From assembly GCF_000283155.1 (NCBI RefSeq), contig NW_004454175.1, positions 7,674,071 to 7,738,070 on the forward strand: DNA of 64,000 nt, written 5' to 3'. Position 1 is the stretch's first letter; the number at the start of each line of letters is the position of its first letter. Source of the stretch: Ceratotherium simum simum. Taxonomy: Eukaryota; Chordata; Mammalia; Perissodactyla; Rhinocerotidae. The translations under genes and the position numbers were made by a program. The notes below the pieces were generated by a model. The model was not told the origin of the DNA. It ran no database searches and saw only the letters and a program-made list of their open reading frames with translations. Below, piece after piece: positions 1-9,310 of this stretch.

Positions 1-461
1 ACACCATACACAAAAATTAACTCCAAATGGATTAAAGACTTGAATGTAAGACCTGAAACTGTGAAACTTCTAGAAGAAAACATAGGCAGTACGCTCTTCC
101 ACATTGCTCCTTTTAAAAGTGACAAGATCTTATCACTTCCTGCTCACAGCCTTCCTATGATCTCCCATCACTCTTGGAATAAAATCAAAATGCTTACTAA
201 GGCTACAGGGCCCTGCATAATCTGGCCCCTGGCTACCTCTCCAAGGTCCCCTTTCTCGCTCACACAAGCCTTCTTACTAGGCCTCAAACACAGTGAGACT
301 AGTCCCCTCTCAGAGCATTTGCCTTGATGTTCCCTCCGGCTGGAATGCTTTTCCAGCTGGCCAAACAGATGGCTCCCTCCTTCACTTCATTCACTTTTCT
401 GCTTAAAGATCATCTCCTCTAAGAGGGCATCCTCCATAATTCACCATCCTGTAACTCTGTG

Positions 462-925
462 TATTAGTTTCCTATTGCTGCTGTAACCAATTACCACAAA
501 CTTAGTGATTTAGAGCAACACAAATGTATTATCTTACACTCCTGGAGGACAGAAGTCCAAACTCAGTTTCCCTGGCCTACAATCAAGGCATCAACAGGCC
601 TGCATTCTCCTGGAAGCTCTAGGGGAGCATTCATTTCCTTGCCTCTTCCAGCTTCTAGAGATTGCCTGTATTTCTTAGCTCATGGTCCCTTCTTCCATCT
701 TTAAAGCCAGCAGCATAGCATTTTCTCTCTGCCTCCATCCTCACATCTTGTGTCTCTGACTCTGACCGTCCCTCCCTCTTATAAGGACCCATGTGATTAC
801 ATTGGGCCTGCCCAGATAATCCTTAACTACATCTGCAAATTCCCTTTTGCTATGTAAGGTAACATATTCACAGGTTCTGGGGATTAGGACATAAACATCT
901 TCAGGCCACCATTAATCTCTCCACC
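462..925 (-). mobile_element. Ancient LTR-like element (MaLR/MLT-type, antisense)
   Basis: The block begins TGTATTAGTTTCC and carries the antisense landmarks 'accacaaacttagtg', 'tcctggaggacagaagtcc', 'ctcttataaggaccc' and 'aggttctggggattaggac'. Its layout is that of a MaLR-type LTR read backwards. It interrupts the L2 element, so it is younger than that L2. The exact subfamily is uncertain. Confidence 0.55.
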
Positions 926-1010
926 ATACCCTGCTTTATTTTTCTTTATACCCCTTATTATTACCTCTTATTATACATTTATTTATTTGTTTATTGTCTA
1001 GGTTCCCCAT

Positions 1011-1086
1011 TGAATGAGTTAATACACTTAGTAACAGTGATGGAATATAAGAAACACTTAATAAATGTTAAGAGTGATTATTGTTA
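1011..1086 (+). repeat. MIR SINE 3' fragment
   Basis: 'aatgagttaatacacttagtaacag' followed by 'cacttaataaatgtta' resembles the MIR 3' end. It lies inside the L2 element: L2 sequence resumes at 'agaataaaagtttcttgacggcaggg'. Confidence 0.5.
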
Positions 1087-1497
1087 GAATAAAAGTTTCT
1101 TGACGGCAGGGAATTTATTTTGTTCTCCATTGAATTCTCAGTGTCTCGCACAGTGCGTAGCACATAGTAAGTGCTCCAGAAATGTCTGAAAGAATAAATG
1201 AACTCCTTTAACATTTATCTGTAACAATGATACCAAGTCACCCCAATAGTTTTTCCCCCTAGTTCCTGAGGATCAATTGCCCCATAGGTGATTCATATAT
1301 ATAATACACTAATGCATGAAAATTGCTCTCTGAAAATTTTCAGGAAGCTTCCTGAACGTTGCTTTCCCTGCTTGGCTGAAGCTTAGGTATTTGTTTTCAG
1401 AACATTAAACAACAAGAGTTCTAGCTTAACAGTCACATGGTTGCTTTATGTTTGGAAGGCATTTGGCTAGGTCTAGAAACACAGTCTCCATCCCTGG

Positions 1498-1689
1498 GTA
1501 TTTTTTTGGTGAGGAAGATTGTCCCTGAGCTAACATCTGTGCCAATCTTCCTCTATTTTGTATGTGGGACACCACCACAGCATGGCTTAATGAGTGGTGT
1601 GTAGGTCCTCACCCAGGATCCAAACCCGCAAACCCAGGGCCGCCAACGTGGAGCATTTGAACTTAACCACTACACCACTGGGCCGGCCC
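1498..1689 (-). mobile_element. ERE SINE, minus strand, with target-site duplication
   Basis: Read on the minus strand it starts GGGGCCGGCCCAGTGGTGTA, then has a tRNA-like A box (tggtgtagtggttaag), a B-box-like 'ggtttggatcc' and the tail 'gaggaagattggcacagatg'. A 10-bp direct repeat, ccatccctgg, flanks it at 1488-1497 and 1690-1699. Confidence 0.93.
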
Positions 1690-1699
1690 CCATCCCTGG

Positions 1700-2357
1700 T
1701 TTTTGAGAAATCCATATCTGAGCAGAAGACCTGGAAAAACTCTCTGCTATTGTTAATATTGTTTTCAGGAGGCCATTAAGTATCTGGGCAAATCCCAGGG
1801 ATATAGGCCTGATGGGACAGCCTCCTGAAGTCAGGGCCACCTTCTCAACACCAAAAATGGAGCTGGTGAAATCACAGCTAATAGAGACATTCAGATCTAC
1901 TGCATCAAGGGCAGGGGGCAAGGAATTCTAATGCCTGAGCTTTGGCCAGTGGGTAATCCTATGTCACTCTCTTTGATCTCCTGAAGTCTCTACTGGCTTC
2001 AAAGTTTGGAGTTTGTGTGACAAATGATTGAGTGCCTATGTTATCATATTACCATCAACATAGTCCTTTTTCAAACTACAGTTTACTTCACAGAATATTT
2101 TTTGTTAAGGACTGCTCAGTGCAAGTGGAATAACTCCACCATGACCTCTGAGACCCCGTGTGATCCGACTCCTGCCCCTCTGCTCAAACCCCATCTCCTA
2201 TCATTTTTCTTCCATTCGTGCTATTCTTACGTCCAACCTCACTGGCTTTCTGTCTGTTCCTCAAATAAACCAACTTCATTCCTCGTTCAGGGCCTCTCCT
2301 GTTGGTTACTCTGCCTGGAACAATTTTCACCACGGCATAGCTTTGCATGGCGCCCAA
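1700..2357. other. Unassigned non-coding stretch
   Basis: Moderately AT-rich intergenic sequence. The ORFs here are short and unrelated to any protein I recognise. No RNA gene or clear repeat seen. The 2150-2340 part ('cttccattcgtgctattcttacgtcc', 'tgttggttactctgcctggaa') may be a degraded L2-like piece. Confidence 0.4.
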
Positions 2358-2365
2358 ATCATCTT

Positions 2366-2661
2366 TTTTTTCTTTTTGTAAGGAAGATTGGCCCTAAGCT
2401 AACATCCGTGCTAATCCTCCTCTTTTTGCTGAGGAAGATCAGCTCTGAGCTAACATCTATTCCAATCCTCCTCCTTTTTTTCCCCTAAAGCCCCAGTAGA
2501 TAGTTGTATGTCATAGTTGCACATCCTTCTAGTTGCTGTATGTGGGACGCGGCCTCAGCATGGCCGGAGAAGCAGTGCATCGGTGCGCGCTGGGATGCAA
2601 ACCCCGACCACCAATATCAGAACGCGCACACCTAACCGCTAAGCCATGGGGCCGGCCCCAT
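2366..2661 (-). mobile_element. ERE SINE, long form, minus strand
   Basis: The SINE head 'ggggccggcccc' lies at 2649-2659 and the 'ctagttgctgtatgtgggacgcgg' body follows. The tail contains two successive 'gaggaagat..gctaacatc' units. The short repeat atcatctt at 2358-2365 and 2662-2669 is the probable target-site duplication. Confidence 0.9.
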
Positions 2662-2669
2662 ATCATCTT

Positions 2670-4045
2670 AATGTGACCTTCTCAGAGGGTCTTCTCTGGC
2701 CAATCAAACGTTGACCCTTATTCAATGTTTTTTCCTTCACTACATTCGTACTTTCTAAAAGTATGTAGTTGATTTATTCGTTTACTTATTTCTTCTGTCT
2801 CCCCTCTCTGATCAGATGGGTACCTCAATGACAGCAGTGACCTAGTCTGCTTGTTTGTGGCTCTATCTCTTGTGCCTAAAACAGTGCTTTTAGCATAACA
2901 GATATTCTGTAAATGTATTGAAAGCATGGATGAATAAGTTAACTTTTTAAACTGAGTTCCTATATTAATTTCTGATATTATTAAACATGTTACATATCAT
3001 CAGTGAGAAAAAAAGAAAGATTCATGACAGCCATCCGTATTTAATTTCTTCACGTCAACATATATTTTGGGTGAAGTGAGCTTTAGTTGCATCCCTCTCT
3101 TAGTCATTTCTGATGCTAAATGGGCACGTTGTCAATGTCAAGGGGACTGTTTCCCTCTCACGCTGAGCGGAGATTTTGTCAGAATGTTCCTGCTACTCTG
3201 GTTCCTGCTCCTAAAAGGTAGAGGGCCATATGTCCCTACAACAATTACAGAGAAAATAGAAATAATTCTTGAATCCTACCAAGTCAGAGTATCACATTTT
3301 CTTCATGTGCCAGTTTTTTGCACTCGGGTTGAAATTCTGTTTAAAATGAATTGCTCAGCTGTGTTCTAGGGCACATCTCACCCGAGGATGTGATGCCATG
3401 ACCATGTGACCTCTAGCCTCTCAATAAACAGCTCTCTGATTCATTGTTCTCAGCAGCTCTTTGCTCCAGCCTCTGGGCTCTGGTTTTGCCCTCCATACCT
3501 TCTTTTCAGCAAGAAATGGCCCGTGATGGCAGCTGAGTAGTTTTTCCGCCTTTATTCTAACAATAAAAAGTTGGAGGTCCAGAATTTCTTTTAATTTTGA
3601 CCTGTTTTTGTCTCTTTTAGTCTAAATGGATATAAGTCCTTTAGAAACTTTGTGAGCTTTCTTTATGTAGTTCACCTATAATACATATATCATGTATGTG
3701 ATATATATGATATGTGATATATGTGTGTGTGTATACGCACACACTCATACACACATATACATTTAGAAGTCCTTTTGTCTGAGTAGACTGTGTCTATCAG
3801 TCACACATTTGATTGGGACTTGACCTAAGGGCGTGTTTAACAACAAGCAGCCTACATGTCATCTTTGCTTTGAGACCATTTCTTGCTTTAGAATATTTCT
3901 TTAGCCGGAGTATCTGTCCTGGTCCCCTCTAAATTATGCTTGTAAAACCCTATTTTATGTGGCTAAAAGAAGCCAATCAGCTCTTACAATATTCTGCCGA
4001 AAATCTCCTTAGCCAGATTCACATGTTCATTAGGTACTTTTTCTA
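2670..4045. other. Unassigned intergenic sequence
   Basis: No supported gene. Apart from the dinucleotide tract at 3690-3765 I see only AT-rich unique-looking sequence. The 'acatctcacccgaggatgtgatgcc' and 'aataaacagctctctgat' segment at 3370-3440 may be an LTR 3' end (AATAAA at 3423) but is not assignable. Confidence 0.35.
3690..3765. repeat. Imperfect TA/TG/CA dinucleotide tract
   Basis: Alternating purine-pyrimidine run: 'atatatgatatgtgatatatgtgtgtgtgtatacgcacacac...acacacatatac'. The TG half and CA half are self-complementary around 'tatacgcaca', so it could form a hairpin or Z-DNA. Confidence 0.8.
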
Positions 4046-4710
4046 TCTTTCAATTAGTGCAGAATTGTTGGGGCCCATCTTTGCCCACCCACCAGATGGA
4101 TTCACTATCTGCTCTCCTGCACCCCATGGTGCATCACTTCAACTTCTCCCTTATCAGCACCTTCAGCTCTCGTATCTAAATGTCACAAACACATGCAACT
4201 CTCTCCTGGTCCCACTCTGAAATGTAGGCTATTGAGATATTTCTACTGAAGCCTATGGGTTGAGGCTACCACAAACTACTACAATATCATGTTCTCAGAC
4301 TTTGCTTATATTGGTTAGTCTTGATGGAGCTTCCTCGTCTTATCTCCACAGAGGCAATTTTAAATCTTCAGTTTTCTCCTTCAATCCCCTCTCACTTAGA
4401 GGGTCATCATGCCTCCATCTTCACATAAAAGAACCTAGTAAGAATAAACTCCCACTACTCTCTTACCCTAACTTCTAGAATTCTCTTTCTCTATCCTGAC
4501 TCAGATCTCTGGAAAGAAGTATCCCTCTGCCCAAAGAAATTTTTTGCCTATGTTCTAAATCTCCTACTCTGCATTCTGACCATCACCTTCCTCTATCAAA
4601 CATACCCACATCTTATTCAATTTCACCTTCACTATATCCAGAGTTTTCTCCATCTTAATGTATAAAAATGACCAAGCAATAACAAAATCACAGTTTCTCT
4701 TGTATCAGGT
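4046..4710. other. Unassigned pyrimidine-rich repeat-like sequence
   Basis: Pyrimidine-rich text with L2/LTR flavour ('atccagagttttctccatcttaatg', 'ctcctactctgcattctgacc'). No protein-coding potential recognised; family not assignable by eye. Confidence 0.3.
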
Positions 4711-5560
4711 AATTCTCTAGTGTGGCAGAAAACCCAACTCAAACTGGCTTAAAAAAATAAAACCCCATTGAGGAATAGAAATCACATGATCAACTCAATG
4801 ATGCATAGAAAGCATTGGACAAGATCCACCATCAATTTTTGATTAAAAAAACGCTCAATAAAATGGGTATAGAAGGGAAGTACCTCAACATAATAAAGAC
4901 CATATATGACAAACCCATGTTATACTTAACTCTGAAAAACTGAAATCCATCCCTCTGAGAACAGGAACAAGACAAGGGTTCCCACTGTCACCACTTTTAT
5001 TCAACATAGTACTGGAGATTTTGGCCAGAGCAATTAGGCAGGAAAAAGAAATAAAAGGGATCCAAATTGGAAAGGAAGAAGTGAAACTCTCACTGTTTGC
5101 AGACGATGTGATTCTATATACAGAAAACCCTAAAGAATCCACCAGAAAATTATTAGAAATAATCAACAACTACAGCAAAGTTGCAGGGTACAAAATCAAC
5201 TTACAAAAATCTCTTGCATTTCTATATGATAACAACAAACTAGCAGAAAAAGTCAAGAATACAATCCCATTTACAATCACAACAAAAAGAATAAAATATC
5301 TAGGAATAAATAAAATAATTGAAAAAAATAAAAAATAAAACCTCGTTTGACACGTAGGGATAGCTAACAGAGAGAATAATCCAGTGGCTGCAATGATACA
5401 GTGCAAGAACCAGTTCCTCTCCCTTTCTTCACCCTGTCTTCCCTAGTGTAAGCCGCATCCTCTGCTCTATGTAGATCCCACTACCCCTCTTTAACTCTCT
5501 CCTCCAAGAAGCCAAATGGCTGCCACAACCCAGACCTCTAATCCACATACCACCTTTGTC
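4711..5560 (+). repeat. Old interspersed repeat split by a short L1 insertion
   Basis: The left half (4711-4764, 'acccaactcaaactggctta') and right half (5330-5560, 'agaataatccagtggctg...caagaagccaaatggctgcc') are parts of one element. A second copy lies at 34685-34985 ('aactcaactcaaactagctta'). I cannot name the family. Confidence 0.45.
4765..5329 (+). mobile_element. L1 ORF2 reverse-transcriptase fragment, short at both ends
   Basis: Translation of the + strand gives the L1 ORF2 RT core: the [13 protein letters not shown] region near 4966-5010 and the FADD catalytic motif ([14 protein letters not shown]) at about 5094-5135, then '[12 protein letters not shown]'. Most of ORF2, ORF1 and both UTRs are missing. 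The element ends in an A-rich run shortly after AATAAA at 5305-5310. The 13-bp sequence aaaaaataaaacc occurs on both sides (4752-4764, 5330-5342), as expected for a target-site duplication. This looks like retrotransposition of an L1 transcript that ended inside ORF2. It is not functional. Confidence 0.9.
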
Positions 5561-6635
5561 AGAAGAGGAGCATATGTCTGTGTTGATATTTTCCCAGTAA
5601 ACAAGGGACATTTCTCTTTTCCAGAAGTCACAGTAAACTGTTCTTGCATATCATTTTGTCTTAATAAGTTAACATTTTTATCAGTCAGCAGAGGTAGGGT
5701 TACGATGCGGTTTTTAAAAATAAACTCAGTAGCATAAAACAATAAAGGTTTACTTCTTACCACATGAGTAAGAGTAGGCAGGAAACTAAAAAGAGAGCAA
5801 GCGTAAGAGACAATAACCATCCAAAAATAAAAAGAAAAGAAACAGATTAAAAACAAGATAGCATCCTAGATCTACAGAAACTAAAACTTCTGAACTGCTG
5901 TATGTCAATTTTATCCCAATAAAATTGGGGGAAAAAAACAACTAACTAGTATTTTGAGCAATCAAAGTCAAATAATGAGGTGTATAGTCCTATGTCACTA
6001 AGGTTGGGGTCTTAGCCCCTGAGTTTTACCCTTCAAGAGAATACTGGGTTAAGGCCCTATAGAACCTGGAATGGACAGAGCTTTTAGAATTCATGGCACT
6101 CAAATTCGTTTGGACCACAATCATTAAAAAAAAATACTTATGTAATTTTGTACATTGTAAAATAATGTGTTAAATGAATATTAGTGAAACTAGGGAAAAT
6201 GCTGTATTTGTTTTTTCAGAGGTCTATTTATTAGTATACATGCCCTACAAATGGGATAAATATGGCATTTTTCACATGAAGAATAAATAATATTTTATAT
6301 TTCATGCTTTTTATAAATTCTAGGATAAGGCTTTTAAACAAAATTACCCTTAGTTTATTGGGTGGGGCCATTCACACTTCACTAAATCTAGATGTCTGTT
6401 TAAGTTAATTCACACGAATAAAAACCAATAAAATTTTGCATAATTCAGATGCATATTAAATAGCTATTATCTATCAACTTGTTCCAATATCAAACCTGGT
6501 ACTAACTAAAATATCCTGGTAGTTATATATTATGTCACTAAAACTTCATGGTGATGTTTTCGGAAAAATTTAAATGAACTCTCCTATATTTATGTATACT
6601 TAACATATCAATTAATTATAGGCTTTAGCACATGT
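5561..6635. other. Unassigned AT-rich intergenic sequence
   Basis: No gene, RNA or clear repeat recognised. 'aataaactcagtagcataaaacaataaaggtttacttcttacc' (5720-5762) looks like part of an old mammalian repeat; the rest is AT-rich and unique-looking. Confidence 0.35.
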
Positions 6636-6636
6636 G

Positions 6637-7092
6637 TTAGTTTCCAAGGACTGCCATAAAAAGTTACCACAAACTGGTAGCTTAAAATAACAGAAATGTA
6701 CAGTTTACAGTTCTGGAGACCAGAAGTTTGAAATCAAAGTGTCTACAGAGTTGGTTCCTTCTTGGGGACTTAGAGGGAAAACCTGTTCCATGCCTCTTTC
6801 CTAGCTTCTGGTGGTTGCTGGCAATTCTTGCAGTCCCTTGGCTTATACACATCCAATCTCTGCCTACATCTTCATTCTCCCTGTGTGCTCTGTCTGTACG
6901 TCCTGTCCTCCCGTTATAAGGACATCAGTCCCCTTCTTATAAAGACCACTCGAATCCAGTATGACTTCATCTTAATTTACATCTTACATTTTAAGATGTA
7001 TTATTTGGACACTATTTCCAAATAAGATCACACTCTGAGGTTCTGGCTGGACATGAATTTTCAGGAGTGGGGGGAGGGTGCTATTCAACCCA
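6637..7092 (-). mobile_element. MaLR/MLT-type LTR, antisense
   Basis: Starts 'tgttagtttccaaggactgccataa' and shows 'ccacaaactggtagctta', 'acagttctggagaccagaag', 'ttataaggacatcagtcc' and 'tttccaaataagatcacactctgaggttctgg', ending '...attcaacccagtac'. These are antisense MLT-type LTR landmarks in the expected order. No coding content. Confidence 0.65.
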
Positions 7093-7216
7093 GTACAGCA
7101 TATATATACATATTATTCTCCTTGACAATATATTTTAAATAAGATAAATGCATTGTTAATTAATTAGGCAAAAATGAAACCTTGGGAAGCAAAATATCTC
7201 TTTACTTAACATTTTT

Positions 7217-7438
7217 TTTTTTTTTTTTTTTTAAAAGATTTTTTTTTTTTTATTTTTTCCCCCCAAAGCCCCAGTAGATAGTTGTATGTCACAGCTGCAC
7301 ATCCTTCTAGTTGCTGTATGTGGGACTCGGCCTCAGGCTGGACAGAGAAGTGGTGCCTCGATGCGCACCCGGGATCCGAACCCGGGCCGCCAGCATCGCA
7401 GCGCGTGCACTTAACCACCAAGCCACAGGGCCGGCCCC
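7217..7438 (-). mobile_element. ERE SINE, young copy, with 14-bp target-site duplication
   Basis: Minus-strand head 'ggggccggccctgtggcttg', A box, B box 'ggttcggatcc' and a long poly-A (T run at 7212-7250 on +). The perfect duplication tacttaacattttt lies at 7203-7216 and 7439-7452. The intact ends and duplication suggest a recent insertion. Confidence 0.95.
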
Positions 7439-7452
7439 TACTTAACATTTTT

Positions 7453-8940
7453 AATATGCTGGTCAGGGTCGAGGAAACATTAAAATAGAGTATCTGTATC
7501 CCAAAATTTCATGTTGAGATTTAAAAATATATAAATGAGTAGACTTGCCTCTATTAACTAAGAAATTCTTTTAGTAAAGAAATATTTTAATAAATATCCC
7601 TACTTAGAGCCTAGTTATAATTTATATGCATTTGTTACTATTATTTATTTATTGATTTTTGTGTATGTAATCATTGGCTGGAATAAAAATCATTCAGTTA
7701 TCTGTTAACAATGACAAATGATGTTGTCCCAAGTCTCCTTTTCAGAAAACTATATTATCCTCTCTATTCTTGGATGTGAACATTCCTTGGTCACGTACCT
7801 GCAACCTTCTACAGATTATAAATTTATAATTCCCTGCTGGAAGTAGACAAGCACTACAATTGTTAGTGACACCAGTGGTAAGGAATTAACAGTTCTCTTA
7901 AGCAGTGTAATACCCCTTCACTGACGTCACCGAAAGTGAGGATGATCTCCTGACTGACATCAGTGAGAGAGAACACTGAAGAAATATTATTGATGTGCTA
8001 AGTTTATACAATGAACATGTTAAGGTAGAAATTATAGGTTAGGTAATTCAGCAGCATTTCTCTCAACCAATAACACATACTGTGTATAAATATGATTATT
8101 ATAAAGAACGTTAGTTATTCTTCAGTGTTCAGTGACTTTATACTAAATCACCTTCCAAGAATACTGACCCTTCCAATGCTTCTGTACCCTAAGCAGCTCT
8201 CCTAATAAATCATGTTTAGTGCTAAAGTGAGTATCTGATGTTGCTGAAAATAATAACTCTATTTTCCTCTTTAACTGTGTTGTATTGAAAAAGAAGATCA
8301 TATTCCCCCATGAACTTACCACTTTTCTATTCTAATTGATACTTTGGAGGAAGATGAATTTAACTAACAACTATTGTGACTATAAACTACTCTTACATTG
8401 GGAATTTCTATTTCTGTGCTATCATCTACCTATCGATAGCCTATTTTTACTTTTTAATTTGTCGAATGCTACTCAAATTCTCAGACTCATTTCTGGAGTA
8501 CATAATTGTTATGGGTTAGATTCTGATCTGCTGTAACCAAAACGCTTCAATAATAAGGAAGTTTGGGACAGTTATCCGTTAACACTAACAATAGAACAAG
8601 AACAATTGCTGAAAGAATGGTGAATAGAAAGGAAAAAGTAGCATGCATTCAAGTTCTTAATGAATGTAAAAAAATGGCAGGGTCTGAAAAGAGCCTATAA
8701 TATTTTAGTCTCTCTTTTATTCCAATTCCAGATCGTATTTAACCAATTGATATCAATAAAAAGAAAAGATGACTGATAACTCATGGTTACTGATCCTCCA
8801 AAGGAGTGGAGGGAAGTGTTTGGTGCCATGCTGTGTCATAAGAAATTAGTGTCAATTCTTCCTTTTTTTTAAAGAATTAATGCTTATAACTTTTACTGGG
8901 CTAAGAATCGTTTGTGGTCCTCTCCACTCTCAACTGACTT
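7453..8940. other. Unassigned intergenic sequence
   Basis: AT-rich with no recognised gene or repeat. A CRE-like 'ctgacgtcac' occurs at 7920-7929, followed by 'ctgactgacatcagtgag'; isolated, so only noted. Confidence 0.35.
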
Positions 8941-8945
8941 GATTT

Positions 8946-9000
8946 GTAGCATAGTGGCTAATGTAACAGGCTTTGGCATCAGATTAGTGTGATTTGATTC
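8946..9000 (+). repeat. MIR SINE 5' fragment
   Basis: 'gtagcatagtggctaatgtaacaggctttggcatcagatt..gtgatttgattc' aligns with the tRNA-derived head of MIR (A box 'tagtggctaa', B-box-like 'tttgattcc'). Confidence 0.7.
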
Positions 9001-9007
9001 CCTTGGA

Positions 9008-9310
9008 ATGTTAATATTTATTGAGGATCTCCTAGGTCTTCTAAGCACCAGAGAAACAGTAAGAAACAAGAGGCAAGGTTTGTGTTTTAACGAAGCCCAC
9101 ATTCTACTGTGGGAGATAGATAATTTAAAATAAGGTAAACAAATAAACAAGCAAGATATCAAATAAATGCTCTGAAAAAGGTGAGGGGCAATATAGTAGT
9201 GATTTTGGTGGAGTTGAAGGTGGTTGCTATTTTCCAAGGGGATCAGGAAAGCCTTCTTAGAGGAAGTGATACTGGAACTAGAACCTGAATGAAGAAAGGA
9301 AACCAGTAAT
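9008..9310 (+). repeat. Ancient interspersed repeat, copy 1 of a five-copy family
   Basis: Landmarks: 'tttattgaggatctcctaggtc', 'agcccacattctactgtgggagatagata', 'aaacaaataaacaagc', 'aggaaagccttcttagaggaagtgatactgga..agaacctgaatga'. Related copies lie at 24745-25440, 38190-38720, 45255-45785 and 45786-46560, all in the same direction. I recognise the pattern as a common mammalian repeat but cannot name it. Confidence 0.55.

Larger units (their letters stand above)
110..1200 (+). repeat. L2 LINE 3' portion, interrupted by an LTR and a MIR fragment
   Basis: Bases 110-461 and 926-1010 read like the L2 3' region (landmarks 'tctggcccctggctacctctcca', 'ctggaatgcttttcc', then 'tttatttgtttattgtct'). 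Bases 1087-1200 match its 3' end ('gcacatagtaagtgctc'). The middle is split by an LTR-like element at 462-925 and a MIR tail at about 1011-1086. No intact ORF remains. Assignment is from memory of the L2 consensus. Confidence 0.75.

Noticed and set aside
4089..4103. Possible CTCF site (CCACCAGATGG)
   Set aside because: The last four core positions largely disagree with the consensus.
7920..7929. CRE-like CTGACGTCAC
   Set aside because: A single short motif in unassigned DNA, expected by chance at this scale.
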